Shown here: one piece after another, positions 43,575 to 53,504 of the stretch
How the letters are laid out: each line of letters opens with the position of its first letter
How positions within the stretch are numbered: position 1 is the stretch's first letter
Source of the DNA: Sphingomonas sp. CBMAI 2297
GTDB lineage: Bacteria > Pseudomonadota > Alphaproteobacteria > Sphingomonadales > Sphingomonadaceae
Direction of reading: 5' to 3'
NCBI RefSeq assembly: GCF_029870595.1
Contig: NZ_JAPDIR010000008.1
Coordinates: forward strand, 145,900 to 209,899
DNA: 64,000 nucleotides
Position numbers and translations under genes: made by a program
The notes under the pieces: generated by a model
Told to the model about the DNA's origin: nothing
The model's input: the letters and a program-made list of their open reading frames with translations, nothing else
Database searches by the model: none

Positions 43575-46118
43575 GATTTGGGCCAGCGATATTCCCCGGT
43601 TAGATTGATGTGTTCCCATCCCAACGGCGAGACGTGGGCGAGTAGATCAGGCGCGATATGGGTACCGCTGGCGGCCCGGGTATTGACGACCTCGCCGAGC
43701 TTCATGGTGTTCCAGAATATGATGATGGCGGCGAGCAGGTTCATTCCGGCGATGCGATAGTGCTGGCCTTCGCCGGATCGATCCCGGATTTCACCTCGGC
43801 GGTGGAAGCTGATGGCGCGCTTTAGGGCGTGGTGGGCCTCACCCTTGTTGAGGCCGATCTGAGCCTGGCGCTGGAGGCCGGCATCAAGAATCCAGTCGAT
43901 CATGAACAGGGTTCGCTCGATGCGGCCCACCTCTCGCAATGCGAGGGCCAGCTCATTCTGGCGCGGGTAAGAGGCGAGCTTGCGAAGAATCTGGCTGGGG
44001 GCGACGATCCCCGCTGCGATCGTCGCCATGATGCGCAGGATGTCGGGCCAGTTGCGCTCGATGAGCGGTTCATTGATCTTACCTCCGACCAGCGCTCGCA
44101 CATTGGCCGGCGTCGCGTTGGGCGTGAAGGCATAGAGTCTTTTCTGAGGGAGATCGCGGATACGGGGGGCGAACCTGTAGCCGAGCAAGGCGCAGGCGGC
44201 GAACACATGATCGGTGAAGCCGCCCGTGTCGGCAAAATGCTGGCGAACGCGGCGGCCCGCGTCATTCATGAGCAGCCCGTCCAGGATATAGGGAGTCTCG
44301 CTGACCGTTGCCGGGATCACCTGGGTTGCGAACGGCGCATATTGATCGGACACATGGCTGTATCCCTTGAGGCCCGGGACGTTGCCATATTTCGCGTTGA
44401 TCAGATTCATCGCCTCGCCCTGCTCGGTAGCAAGGAAGAACTGCCCGTCGCTGGATGCCGATTGCCCTTGTCCCCAGAAGGCGGCCATGGGCAGGGCGGC
44501 GTGGGCCTCCACGATCATGGCGAGCGCCCGATCATAGGCGCTGCCTTCGACATGCCAGCGCGCGATCCGCAGCAATTCCCAGAAGCTGTGCGTGTTGGTC
44601 GCCGCCGCCATCTTGCGCAAACCGAGATTGACGCCTTCCGCCAGCAACACGTTCATCAGGCCGATCCGGTCGCTGCAGGGCGCGCCGGTGCGCAGATGCG
44701 TGAACGCCTCGGAAAATCCGGTTCGCTCATCGACTTCCAGCAACAGATCGGTGATCCTCGCGGGCGGGAGCTGTTGATAGAGATCGAGCACGAGATCCTC
44801 GGCCCCTTCGGGCGTGTCGGCCCTCAGCTTGTCGATGTGCAGCTTGCCGTTCTCGATGATGCCGCCTGGGATCGTGCCGGTTCGCGCCGCGCGGCCAAAC
44901 TCCTTCAGCCGTGTATCCAGTCGAGCCCTGCGCTCGGCCAGCCATTCGCCGGGCCGCAGCGGCACGGCGAGCCGCGCGGTCTGCTCTATCGCCTGTGGCG
45001 GGACCAGAAGCTGCTTGAGGTCGCCATAGCGGCGCGATCCCGCCAACCATATGTCACCGGACCGGAAGGCGTCGCGGATGTGGAACAGCACCGCGATTTC
45101 CCAAAGCCGGTGGTCGCCGCTGGGCTCAGCGCGAAGATGACGATGCCATTTCGAGTTGGGACGTAGAAAATCCACCGGCGGATCGACCTTGATCCCGTTA
45201 CGCAGCATCGCAACGGCCGCCAGAAGAGGCGTGGCGATCGGCGCCGCCTGCATGTCGAGCAGGCGCAGCATCCTGGGCGCGTAGAGGCGGAAACGGTGAT
45301 AGCCGTCCAGCACACGGCTGAGCGGGTCGGCCGCGAGCACGTTGGTCAGCGCGGAGGCCGTGGCGACAAGGGTTCTGAACCGTTCCCAGCCAGGCCCGGT
45401 GGCGATTATCCCGTCCAGGGCCGTGCCATCGTCCTGCGCTCCAAGCAAAGCACCACCGATTTCGGCAAAGGACTTCAGCGTGTCCCGAACGGCCGCCTTT
45501 TCGTCGGCGATCCTGGTGTTGCAAAGGCGTTCGGAGGCCCGATAGAGACGGCCTACGATGCGATCGTGGGTCTCCACGATGACATCGGCCAGCGATGACC
45601 GCCATTCCAGGGTGCAGACAGCGAGGATCGCAAGCCGCCTGTCTTCGGGCAGATCACGCATGCCGTCGGCGTAATAGCGCTCGCCCTGCCGGCGAAGCCG
45701 GGTCACACGATGCGCCGGCACGCCGTCCAGCAAATCCGCCGGAAGATCGAACCTTTGAAGATATTCCAGTCGATCCATCAGCCGGTTAGCGGCTGCTGAA
45801 TTTGCGCCAACCTCGAACTGTCGCAGCCATACGAAGCGCGTGACGCGACCATCCACCGTATCCTCCAACAGGTGAGCCAAATTCTCGCTCAGGGTTGGCG
45901 TGATGCGATGGGCGATAAGATCCTCGATCCGGCGCTCGGCCTCAACCAGCGCATCGGCGCAAAGGCGCTCGATCGTCGAGGAGCCGGGAAGGATCGTGCG
46001 GGTGCGGCGACACTCCGCAACGAAGCGACGGGCAAGATCCTCATTCGATGTCGCCGCCTCGGCTTCCCGAGCGATCCATTCGCGCAAATCCCGTGCGCCC
46101 CGCCCCGAAAAGGAGCGT
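43565..46118 (-). pseudogene. tnpA: Tn3-family transposase, 5'-truncated
   Basis: About 850 codons of a transposase whose full length is about 970-1000 residues. The C-terminal DDE domain is intact (SDQYAPFATQVI, HFADTGGFTDHVFAACALLGYRFAPR, GMNLLAAIIIFWNT, ending GEYRWPKSLA). The N-terminal ~120 residues are missing: the frame reads through GRGARDLREWIAREAEAA and then enters unrelated sequence with an IS-like end at 46119. No normal start codon fits, and the frame stays open to about 46177. Probably inactive. Confidence 0.85.
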
Positions 46119-46132
46119 GGCTGTTGAAAAAG
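46119..46132. repeat. IS1182-like end at the tnpA break
   Basis: GGCTGTTGAAAAAG, matching 13 bases of the end at 55749-55765 in reverse. It marks the point where the tnpA reading departs from the family, suggesting that an insertion element or a deletion next to one removed the 5' end. No transposase belongs to this copy. Confidence 0.5.
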
Positions 46133-46194
46133 TCCTACTGAAGGCTGCCGATCGTCTGTCGAAATCGCCTTTTTAGATTATGCGAGAGGTTTGC

Positions 46195-46677
46195 TTATCC
46201 GGTTCCACCTGAGACATCAGGAGCCACCTTGGGGTCGGGATCCTGTGCCTTGCCGGTTGCGGGTGCCGCTTTCTGGCTCGGCATAGCGGTGAGATAAGCA
46301 ACGATCGCGTCAACGTCCTTCTCGGCCACCGGCGCCTTGTACACCTCACGCATCTTGGTGACGGTCGCCTTCCACTGGTCCGCCGATAGCGCAGGCTGAG
46401 TTAGCGCCATGCTGGCCGAGTGGCACGAAGTGCAGTTGGCGTTGATGACGTCGGCGTGCGGACCATCGGGGTAGGTAGCGTCATCGACCGGCAGGTCGAC
46501 GCTGGTCGAGGCGAGCGAAAAGCCGCGGGCTGAGACGCTGGTGGGCGGTGCCGGCTCGGATGTCTCGGAGATCGGGGCAGGCGCCTTGCGGCTGCTCGGC
46601 GCCCCGATCGAGACGAGGATAATGCCGGTCAGGCCGATCAGGCCAGCGGCCATGATGCCGGGAGACGGGGTCTTCAT
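46195..46677 (-). CDS. sorB: Periplasmic cytochrome c (sulfite dehydrogenase subunit B-like)
   Basis: A 160-residue monohaem cytochrome: an N-terminal membrane or signal segment (LIGLTGIILVSIG, residues 13-25), then CTSCH (about 82-86) and a distal methionine candidate (AMPSQ or similar). It lies 12 bases downstream of the molybdoenzyme gene, the fixed partner position in SorAB/SoxCD-type sulfite dehydrogenases, so it should accept its electrons. A proline/alanine-rich tail follows the domain. Confidence 0.8.
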   Translation of the reverse strand: MKTPSPGIMAAGLIGLTGIILVSIGAPSSRKAPAPISETSEPAPPTSVSARGFSLASTSVDLPVDDATYPDGPHADVINANCTSCHSASMALTQPALSADQWKATVTKMREVYKAPVAEKDVDAIVAYLTAMPSQKAAPATGKAQDPDPKVAPDVSGGTG

Positions 46678-46689
46678 GCTACTCGCTCC

Positions 46690-47925
46690 TCAGGCCGCGA
46701 TGATGGTGGTGGTCTCGATATTGCCGCGCATGAACCCGCCCGGGTTCCAGATCGGCTTCATCGGCTGGGCGACACCGTTGGTGTTCCAGCAGCGCACCAT
46801 GATCGGGTTGGCACCGCGTCGCAGCGGCACGCGACCATCCCACCGACGGAAGCTGTACCTGCCCTCGTCCGCTCCGAGCGTCGTCCTGTACCAGGTGCGG
46901 CCTCCGTCCGACGATACATCGACCTTGGCGACGCCGCAGTCGCCGCCCATCGCGATGCCGCCGACCGGGATCGATGCCTCATAGGCTATCGTCTGGCCAT
47001 CGGGCAGGCTGGTCATCCAGCTGCGCGGGATCATGCGGTTGATGGGGACAGTCGGGAAGTCTCTGGCGCCGGGCGCGACATTCGCGCCCGGCGTCGCGGG
47101 GATCTTGTAGGCCTTGGCCATCCAATACTGGTCGTCGGGGCCGGGCAGTACCTCGATCGAGTTCAGCATCTTGACCCAATAGGTCGAGTACCAGCCCGGC
47201 ACGATCAGCCGGCAGGGAAAGCCATTGAGGAGCGGCAGCTGCTCGCCGTTCATGCCGAAGGCGATCATCACTTCGCCGTCGCGGGCATGGTCGATGTCGA
47301 GCGCCTTCTCAAAGTCAGGGGCGCCCGCCACGACCGGTTGATCGAGCGCACCGAAGCGCACCTGCACCGCGCCTGTCTTGACCCCGGCGAGGTCGAGCAC
47401 GTCGCGCAGGCGCACACCGAGCCATTTGGCATTGCCCATCGCGCCGTTGCCCCATTGCGCGCCGGCAACACGTGGCTGGAACAGCCCACGGCTGTTTCCC
47501 GAGCATTGGTTGACCGCCGCCATCTCGACCCGCGGCAGGCGCAGCAGCTGGGCGAGGCTGATCGACAGCGGTCGGTTGACGTGGCCGAAGACGTTGAGGC
47601 GGAAAGTCTCGACATCGATCGAGGTCGGGATGTCGGCCCAGTGCCAGCGGACGAAGAACTGGTCGTTGGGCGTGAACACCGACTTGTCGAACACGTCCAT
47701 CGGCGTTTCCAGCAAGGGCGGATGGACACGCTGGAGGATCATGCTGCCCTTGCCGGGAAAGGCGCTGGTCATCGGCCGTTCGGCATTGCCGCCAGGCAGC
47801 TTCAGGTCGACGAGCTGCTGCGCCAGTGCCGGCGCGGCGGCAAGGCCGGCGGTACCGAGCGCGGCATGCCTGAGAAAGCGGCGACGGCTGGTCTCACTCG
47901 CCAGTTCGGCGTCGAAATTGTCCAT
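46690..47925 (-). CDS. sorA: Sulfite dehydrogenase molybdoenzyme (SorA/SoxC-like)
   Basis: A 411-residue periplasmic molybdenum oxidoreductase that oxidises sulfite to sulfate. A Tat signal (SRRRFLRHAALG) is followed by the sulfite oxidase fold; NQCSGNSRG (about residues 137-145) carries the Cys that ligates Mo, and WGNGAMGNAKWLGVRL and GYSTYWVKM-type stretches (GWYSTYWVKMLNSIEV) follow. Start at the ATG at 47925 with AGGAG 9 bases before it; a longer reading is not supported. Cytochrome partner 12 bases downstream. Confidence 0.9.
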   Translation of the reverse strand: MDNFDAELASETSRRRFLRHAALGTAGLAAAPALAQQLVDLKLPGGNAERPMTSAFPGKGSMILQRVHPPLLETPMDVFDKSVFTPNDQFFVRWHWADIPTSIDVETFRLNVFGHVNRPLSISLAQLLRLPRVEMAAVNQCSGNSRGLFQPRVAGAQWGNGAMGNAKWLGVRLRDVLDLAGVKTGAVQVRFGALDQPVVAGAPDFEKALDIDHARDGEVMIAFGMNGEQLPLLNGFPCRLIVPGWYSTYWVKMLNSIEVLPGPDDQYWMAKAYKIPATPGANVAPGARDFPTVPINRMIPRSWMTSLPDGQTIAYEASIPVGGIAMGGDCGVAKVDVSSDGGRTWYRTTLGADEGRYSFRRWDGRVPLRRGANPIMVRCWNTNGVAQPMKPIWNPGGFMRGNIETTTIIAA

Positions 47926-48014
47926 GACAAGGCTCTCCTGTGGCCAGCCACGCTGGCGGATCGAAGGGGCGTTTCGCAAGTGATCGGACCGACTGATCCG
48001 ATCATCATGGCGGA

Positions 48015-49166
48015 TCAGTTCGGGGTGGCGATGCAGGGTGAGACGAACAGGTTGCCGCGCCATGCGCCGGCCAGCGTCTTGGCGCCGACGAGCAGCCACA
48101 TCGCCGCAAGCGCGACTGTCAGCACCGTGCCGACGAAACCGAAGAAACCGAGGTTCAGCGTCGTGCCTAGGCGTAAGGTGGCGACGGTGTAGACGCCGAG
48201 CGGAAAGGTATAGCCCCACCAGCCCAGGTTGAACGGGACGCCGGCGCGCCAGTAGCGGATGGTGATGAGCGTCGCGAGCGCCAGCCACCACAGGCCGAAG
48301 CCCCACAGGCAGAGTCCGGCCACAACGCCGATCCCTTGCGCGACGGCACCGACACCGGCCAGCCCGTGCGCCGCGAGGATAGCCGGCGCGTCCGCCCCGA
48401 GCACCAGCATGCCCAGAGCACCCGTGCCGATCGGTCCCAGCGCCAGCCAGGAGGACGCCGCCATGCTCTCCTGCGGCAGTTTGTGGAGCGCCATGCGCAG
48501 GATGAGGATGGCGAGGATGCCGAACGCGACCGGCACCGAATAGGCCCACAGCACATAGGAGGTCGCAAGCGTGACGAGCTGCGCGTGAGGATCGGCCAGA
48601 TGCGGCGCGAGCAGCCCGCCGCTGGCGCCCGCCACTTCGGCAGCGACGACCGGCAGCAACCATACCGCGGTCATGCCGTCCAGGCTGTGCTCGTGACGGG
48701 TGAACATCATGTACGGGATCAGCACGCCACAGGCGAGCGACATGGCGGCGTCGATCCACCACAGGACGTGTGCGACCGGTACGATGCCATTCCCGAACCG
48801 TGCGATGCCGAAGGCGAGGCAGCCGTTGATGATCGTCGCGAGGCCCATCGGGATGGTGCCGATGAACATCGACACGGTGTTATGCCCGAAGATGCGCCGC
48901 GCCTCGTGCCCGAACATCACCCAGCGCGCGCCATAAAGGCCGGCGAACAGCGCGAAGAGTGCGATATTGAAGAACCACAACACCTCGCCGACGGGTTTAA
49001 GCGAAGGCCCGATGCCGGGCACCTGCGGCAGCGCGAGCGCGAGGATACCGGTGCCCATCGTCGCGGCGAACCAGTTGGGCGTGAACTGACGAATCATCTC
49101 GCGGGGATGATCGAGCCGGCTGAGCGGCTTGAGGCCGCTGAGAACGGAGTGCGTGTCGGCAGTCAT
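48015..49166 (-). CDS. TDT/SLAC1 family exporter (putative sulfite exporter)
   Basis: A 383-residue protein with ten membrane helices (FTPNWFAATMGTGILALALP at the start is a typical TDT/TehA pattern; WWGYTFPLGVYTVATLRLG near the end). Relatives include TehA and the yeast sulfite pump Ssu1. Between a LysR gene (4-base overlap) and the sulfite dehydrogenase it most likely exports sulfite, but malate or tellurite could be alternatives. Gap to sorA is 89 bases. Confidence 0.8.
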   Translation of the reverse strand: MTADTHSVLSGLKPLSRLDHPREMIRQFTPNWFAATMGTGILALALPQVPGIGPSLKPVGEVLWFFNIALFALFAGLYGARWVMFGHEARRIFGHNTVSMFIGTIPMGLATIINGCLAFGIARFGNGIVPVAHVLWWIDAAMSLACGVLIPYMMFTRHEHSLDGMTAVWLLPVVAAEVAGASGGLLAPHLADPHAQLVTLATSYVLWAYSVPVAFGILAILILRMALHKLPQESMAASSWLALGPIGTGALGMLVLGADAPAILAAHGLAGVGAVAQGIGVVAGLCLWGFGLWWLALATLITIRYWRAGVPFNLGWWGYTFPLGVYTVATLRLGTTLNLGFFGFVGTVLTVALAAMWLLVGAKTLAGAWRGNLFVSPCIATPN

Positions 49167-50035
49167 GCGACCTGCTCCTTGATGAGGTCCGTCAGCGCGT
49201 CGGCCGCGCGGGTGCGATAGCGTTCCTTGTGGCGCAGCGCGTGAAAGGCGCGGTCGGGCAGCCCGAGCGGCAGCTCGACAAGGTCACCGGCCTTGAGCGC
49301 GCGCGCGACGACCAATCGCGACAAGACGGCAACGCCGGCACCCGCCTCGACGGCGGTGCGCACCGCCTCGTTGGACGGCAGCGTCATCGCTATCGTCAGC
49401 TGGGCCGGATCAAACCCGCGCGTTCGCAGCACGTCCTCGAAGGTCGAGCGCGTACCCGATCCCAGCTCACGGACGATCCAGCGTTCAGTGCGCAGCCAGT
49501 CCTCGTCGACGCGCCCGGTGTCCTCGCGGCCGACCAGCACCATCGGATCACGCCCGACATGCCAGTGGGCGAGCGCCGGTTCGTCCACCTCGCCCTCGAC
49601 GAAACCGAGCTCCGCCGCGCCGCTCAGGACCTGCGCTGCCGCACCTTCGGTGTTGTCGATCGCCAGTTCGACCGCGATCTGCGGGTGGCGTTCGTGGAAG
49701 GCGGCGAGCTTTGCCGGCAACCAGTAGCTCGCGATCGTCTGGCTGGCGACGATCCGCAATGAACCACGGGCAAGCCCGGCATAGTCCGCCAGCATCGTCT
49801 CGGCATGCGCTGCCCGCCCCAGCACCGCGCGCGCTTCCTCCAGAAAGCCGCGGCCTGCTTCGGTCAGCTGGATGCCACGCCCGACGCGGTGAAACAGAGG
49901 AACCCCGTAGCGCGCTTCGAGGGCAGCAATCGCGCCGGAGGCAGCGGACTGCGTGACGTTCAGCACCTCCGCTGCCTTGGTGACGTGTTCGCGCTCCGCG
50001 ACACCGACGAAGATTCTGAGCTGCTCCAGGGTCAT
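49163..50035 (-). CDS. LysR family transcriptional regulator
   Basis: A 290-residue LysR regulator: N-terminal wHTH (MTLEQLRIFVGVAEREHVTKAAEVLN; residues 1-60) and periplasmic-binding-like effector domain (LRIVASQTIASYWLPAKLAAFHE). It overlaps the exporter by 4 bases and leads a four-gene unit, so it probably controls sulfite genes; such CysL/CbbR-like proteins respond to sulfur compounds. Unusually for LysR, it is transcribed with its targets and not divergently. Confidence 0.85.
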   Translation of the reverse strand: MTLEQLRIFVGVAEREHVTKAAEVLNVTQSAASGAIAALEARYGVPLFHRVGRGIQLTEAGRGFLEEARAVLGRAAHAETMLADYAGLARGSLRIVASQTIASYWLPAKLAAFHERHPQIAVELAIDNTEGAAAQVLSGAAELGFVEGEVDEPALAHWHVGRDPMVLVGREDTGRVDEDWLRTERWIVRELGSGTRSTFEDVLRTRGFDPAQLTIAMTLPSNEAVRTAVEAGAGVAVLSRLVVARALKAGDLVELPLGLPDRAFHALRHKERYRTRAADALTDLIKEQVA

Positions 50036-50372
50036 GCAGCATATATCGCGTACTTAGATCGATACGACCAACCGTTTGATATGGTCATTCCAATCTGGAT
50101 ATCGGAATGATCGGCAGCCTTTCGTCTGCGATGGTCTCGAAGACTTGGAGCGTTAGGCGGGCCTGCGACGTTTGATCGTCCATGACCGCTCATCACTGGC
50201 GGGGTGATCCTTGCGATGCTCGTCCTGTTCGTCGGCGCGCCGCTGGAACGCCACATCCGCGAGCGAGCCCGCCTGACGCCGGCCGAGGCCGCCAGGAAGG
50301 ATGCCGAGCGCAAGCCCTGATCGCGCTGGCCCGCCCGGTGCCTGTCGGCGCTGAGGAGCAGCAAGGGCGCTA
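50036..50372. other. Spacer with a possible 38-residue membrane ORF
   Basis: 337 bases between the LysR start and the anti-sigma stop. A dyad-like stretch (GATATGGTC and neighbours, 50080-50105) may hold the LysR promoter. The only coding candidate is the small frame at 50204-50320 listed separately. Confidence 0.4.
50204..50320 (+). CDS. Possible small membrane protein
   Basis: A 38-residue frame starting at GTG with a hydrophobic start (VILAMLVLFVGAPLE) and a charged tail (RERARLTPAEAARKDAERKP). The hydrophobic-basic layout resembles a small inner membrane protein. There is no good ribosome site, so it could be the remnant of a larger gene. Confidence 0.3.
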   Translation: MILAMLVLFVGAPLERHIRERARLTPAEAARKDAERKP

Positions 50373-51143
50373 TCAGGACACCAGCGCCGCATCGGCCTGC
50401 CGCCGGACTTCATCGGCAATCGGATGCAGCTCGGCCGCAGGCCGCTCGCCCACCACACTATAGCCGATCCCGTCGACTGCCCATGTGACCCGGCCCATGG
50501 TCCCGCTGGACGTGCTGGTCATGCTCGCAGTCTTGTCGATCTGCATAGGCCTCGTCAGCACCGCGAGTTTCGACGCTTGCGGTCCGTCGTAGAGGAGCAG
50601 TGCCGCAGGGCCGTGAGGCGTCGCGACCAGTCGCCCCCCACCATAGCGATAGCCGGCTGTGCTGAGGTCCGGGATGGTGACGCGCTCACCCAAACGGGCG
50701 GAGGTCCATCGGATCAGCATGGCGCGCTGATCCGGACCGATCTCCGCCGGTCGTATCCGGTCGGCGGCATAGACACGGAAATTGTCACTCGCCTCGTTGG
50801 CCAGCGCCGCGATGCCTGCGCGGGGTTCACCGCTCCACTTCGCGCTCGACCAACCACCGCCAAACCCGACCGCCAGCAGAAGTGACGCGGCGATGGCGAA
50901 TTGCCATCGCGGCTGACGTTGCCGCCCCCTGATGGCTGCGACGCGCATCGTCGCCGGGATCGGTTCATCCGCGATCGGGGCAAACAGGGATGCAAGGGCT
51001 CGCGCCTGCTCCGCCTGTTCCCGCAAACGGGCATGCAGGTCCGGCTGGCCTTCAAGATAGGCGTCGACCAGGCGCTGCCGCTCGGGCGACAGCCTGCCAT
51101 CGATCCATGCGGCCAGATCGTCCTCGCCGATCGGGCTGGTCAT
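50373..51143 (-). CDS. Membrane anti-sigma factor
   Basis: A 256-residue protein with an N-terminal sigma-binding helical domain (EDDLAAWIDGRLSPERQRLVDAYLEG; residues 7-32), one membrane helix (FAIAASLLLAVGFGGGW, about 82-98) and a C-terminal periplasmic domain with beta-like strands. The zinc-binding H-x3-C-x2-C motif of ZAS anti-sigmas is absent. It overlaps the sigma gene by 4 bases, so it is presumably its partner and holds the sigma at the membrane. Confidence 0.8.
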   Translation of the reverse strand: MTSPIGEDDLAAWIDGRLSPERQRLVDAYLEGQPDLHARLREQAEQARALASLFAPIADEPIPATMRVAAIRGRQRQPRWQFAIAASLLLAVGFGGGWSSAKWSGEPRAGIAALANEASDNFRVYAADRIRPAEIGPDQRAMLIRWTSARLGERVTIPDLSTAGYRYGGGRLVATPHGPAALLLYDGPQASKLAVLTRPMQIDKTASMTSTSSGTMGRVTWAVDGIGYSVVGERPAAELHPIADEVRRQADAALVS

Positions 51144-51649
51144 TGCACGCTCCTCAATCGCGGCCGTTCACCCTCCCGGAGGAGGGTCGCCAGTCGGTCG
51201 CGCGCCCGGGATATGCGCGACATCACCGTGCCCAGCGGCACGCCGACAACGGCAGCGACCTCCGCATAGGGCAGGCCCTCGACCGATACGAGGAGCAGCA
51301 CCGTTCGCTGCTCCTCGGGCAACGCATCAAGGGCGCGCAGCAGGTCGCGGTGGTGTAGGCCTGTTTCCTGATCGGCCGGACGGCCGAGCGTGGCGTCGTC
51401 CACGAGGTGGAGCGGAACCGCTGTGCCTCGCCGGCTATGCTGCCGCTGATGGTCGACCAACAGATTGTGCAGGATCGTATAGACCCATGGGCGCACCTCC
51501 GCCCCGCGTCGTTGTCGCCAGCGCCCGACCGCGCGCTCGAGACAATCCTGCACCACGTCATCTGCCATTGCCCGATCGCGCAACCACGACCGGGCATAGC
51601 GGCGCAGACCGGGGATCAGGGGCTCGATCGCGGCGGCAAGCGGGTCCAT
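51140..51649 (-). CDS. ECF sigma-70 factor
   Basis: A 169-residue extracytoplasmic function sigma. Region 2 (GLRRYARSWLRDRAMADDVVQDCLERAV; 14-41) binds the -10 element, and region 4 (ALPEEQRTVLLLVSVEGLPYAEVAAVVGVPLGTVMSRISRARDRL; 110-154) the -35. It starts one base after the stop of the propeller gene. An ECF-type promoter at 53505-53531 upstream of the operon suggests autoregulation. Confidence 0.9.
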   Translation of the reverse strand: MDPLAAAIEPLIPGLRRYARSWLRDRAMADDVVQDCLERAVGRWRQRRGAEVRPWVYTILHNLLVDHQRQHSRRGTAVPLHLVDDATLGRPADQETGLHHRDLLRALDALPEEQRTVLLLVSVEGLPYAEVAAVVGVPLGTVMSRISRARDRLATLLREGERPRLRSVQ

Positions 51650-51650
51650 G

Positions 51651-53090
51651 TCAGTCGCGCTGTACCTGCACGATGCGTCCCGGCGCGCCGTTCACCACCT
51701 CAGCGACCGCCAGAAAACGGCGGGGCGTCGCGGTGCTGCCTTGAACGATCTGCCGGATCGGACCCGACGCGTTGACGATCGCCGCACCCGCCGGGTTGCT
51801 CATGAAGTTGGCAAGCGGCTCTACAGCGCCGCTACCATCCGCGTTGGCGGTCAGCACGAGCATGTAGGGCTTCTTGGGCTGCAAACCGGTAACGGCACTC
51901 TGCACGACCTGAATGATGCCTTGGTCGAAGAGGGTGATGCTGCTTGCCGCACCCTTGCCGCCGATCGGCCCCATAGTCAGATGCAACGCCTTGCCGGCCG
52001 TGCCGAGCGGCTGGAGATTGTCGGTGCCGGGGCCTGTCGGAACAGCGTTCGGCACATAGGCGATCGCCTGCGGTGCCTGTCCGACCGGCACGGTAGCGAC
52101 GACCGTGTTGCCAGCGGTGTCGATCGCGGCCAGCTCATCGGCATTCTCCAGCCCGACATAGATGCGCCGACCGTCGCCGGACGGCCAGACACCGTGCGGC
52201 ATCTTGCCGACTGGAATGGTTGCCACCAGCGTGAAGTCGGACGTGCGGAACACCTTCACCGCATTCTCCCCGCCGACCGTCACATAGGCGAACTGCCCCT
52301 TGGCCGTGCGGGCGAAGTTGACGTGATTGGTGATCGGCCCGGTATCCAGCACCTTGAGGATTGTGAAGGGTGGCCTGGCATCGAATGCGACCGTCTTGCC
52401 GATGTCCTTTAGCGTAAACCACGCCTGCTTGCCGTCCGGCGTCGCGGCGATGTTGGGGCAGAATGGGCTCGGCTGCGCCACCTGTCCGACCTGTGCGTGG
52501 GTTGCGACATCGAACACGGCCAGCACCGGATTGAACGAGGAACAGACATAGCCGTATCGCCCATCGGGCGAGAAGATCGTCATACCCGGACCACCGGGCG
52601 TCTTGATGCGGCCGGTTTCCTTGTACGTCGCGGGATCGAGCACGGCGATATAGTCCTCGCCGCGAACGGTGACCCAGACCTCCTTTCCGTCCGGCGTGAA
52701 GAACGCCTCGTGCGGACTGCGCCCGACATAGGTCGTGTGTTTGACCGTGTTGGTGGCGGTGTCGATCCACGACACGGCATTCGATCCGATCGACACGACC
52801 GCCAAGGTCTTCCCGTCCGGCGAGAAGCCCAGGCCGTGGACCAGCACTTGTCCCTTGTAGAGCGGGGAGAAGTTCATCGGCTGCGGATCGCCGAGCTTGA
52901 TGACGCCGAGCAGCCGGTTGTCGGCCGGGTCCGTCACCGACACCGTGTTGGAGAATTGTTCGGACGCATAGACGCGGTCGCGGTGGCTGACGGGCATGTC
53001 CTTGGCGTTCCACGGCGCCTGCTGCGCCATGGCGAGGCCCGGTGCGGCGCTCATCAGCAAGGCGGCCGAGCGCAGGATGGTCCGGATCAT
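51651..53090 (-). CDS. Periplasmic YncE-like beta-propeller protein
   Basis: A 479-residue protein with signal peptide (ending AMAQ) and at least five repeats of a YncE-type seven-bladed propeller (SPDGKTLAVVSIG, TPDGKEVWVTVRGED, SPDGRYGYVCSSF, TPDGKQAWFTLKDIG, GDGRRIYVGLENADE). The C-terminal 120 residues form an extra beta domain. The role is unknown; such propellers sometimes bind metals or redox partners. It is the second gene of the DUF305 operon, one base from the sigma start. Confidence 0.85.
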   Translation of the reverse strand: MIRTILRSAALLMSAAPGLAMAQQAPWNAKDMPVSHRDRVYASEQFSNTVSVTDPADNRLLGVIKLGDPQPMNFSPLYKGQVLVHGLGFSPDGKTLAVVSIGSNAVSWIDTATNTVKHTTYVGRSPHEAFFTPDGKEVWVTVRGEDYIAVLDPATYKETGRIKTPGGPGMTIFSPDGRYGYVCSSFNPVLAVFDVATHAQVGQVAQPSPFCPNIAATPDGKQAWFTLKDIGKTVAFDARPPFTILKVLDTGPITNHVNFARTAKGQFAYVTVGGENAVKVFRTSDFTLVATIPVGKMPHGVWPSGDGRRIYVGLENADELAAIDTAGNTVVATVPVGQAPQAIAYVPNAVPTGPGTDNLQPLGTAGKALHLTMGPIGGKGAASSITLFDQGIIQVVQSAVTGLQPKKPYMLVLTANADGSGAVEPLANFMSNPAGAAIVNASGPIRQIVQGSTATPRRFLAVAEVVNGAPGRIVQVQRD

Positions 53091-53091
53091 G

Positions 53092-53475
53092 TCAGTGCTC
53101 CATAGGGCTGTGGTGGTCGCCGCCCTGCGTCGGGGCCGGCGTCGAAGGCGGTAGCGGCTGACCGATCGCCAACTTCATAGCGGCAATCTCCTGCTGCTGA
53201 TCGATGATGATCTCCTGCGCGATGCGCTTGAGCTGCTCGTTATGGCCGTAGCGCAGCTCCGCCACTGCCATATCGATCGCACCCTGATGATGCGGGAGCA
53301 TCATCGTGACGAAGTCGCGGTCGACGTTGCCGGACGGCTTGACCATCATGCCCGCCATCATCCGGTCCATCGCGGCAGCCACCATGCTGGCGTAACCACC
53401 GGCAGGGGCGGCCGCGACTGCGCCTGTGAGCAGGGCCGAAGCAGTCAGACCGAGCATCCAATATCGTCTACGCAT
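53092..53475 (-). CDS. DUF305 family secreted protein
   Basis: A 127-residue protein starting at the ATG at 53475 after GGAGG; in-frame ATGs further upstream at 53490 and 53505 are excluded because the ECF promoter overlaps them. A signal peptide is followed by a four-helix DUF305 domain: VDRDFVTMMLPHHQGAIDMAVAEL (HH...D) and QQQEIAAMKLAIG. DUF305 proteins occur with copper resistance loci and may bind metal by Met/His; that is family context. It is the first gene of the ECF sigma operon. Confidence 0.8.
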   Translation of the reverse strand: MRRRYWMLGLTASALLTGAVAAAPAGGYASMVAAAMDRMMAGMMVKPSGNVDRDFVTMMLPHHQGAIDMAVAELRYGHNEQLKRIAQEIIIDQQQEIAAMKLAIGQPLPPSTPAPTQGGDHHSPMEH

Positions 53476-53504
53476 AAGCCTCCGGCGCATCAGTCCTGAA
53501 AGCA

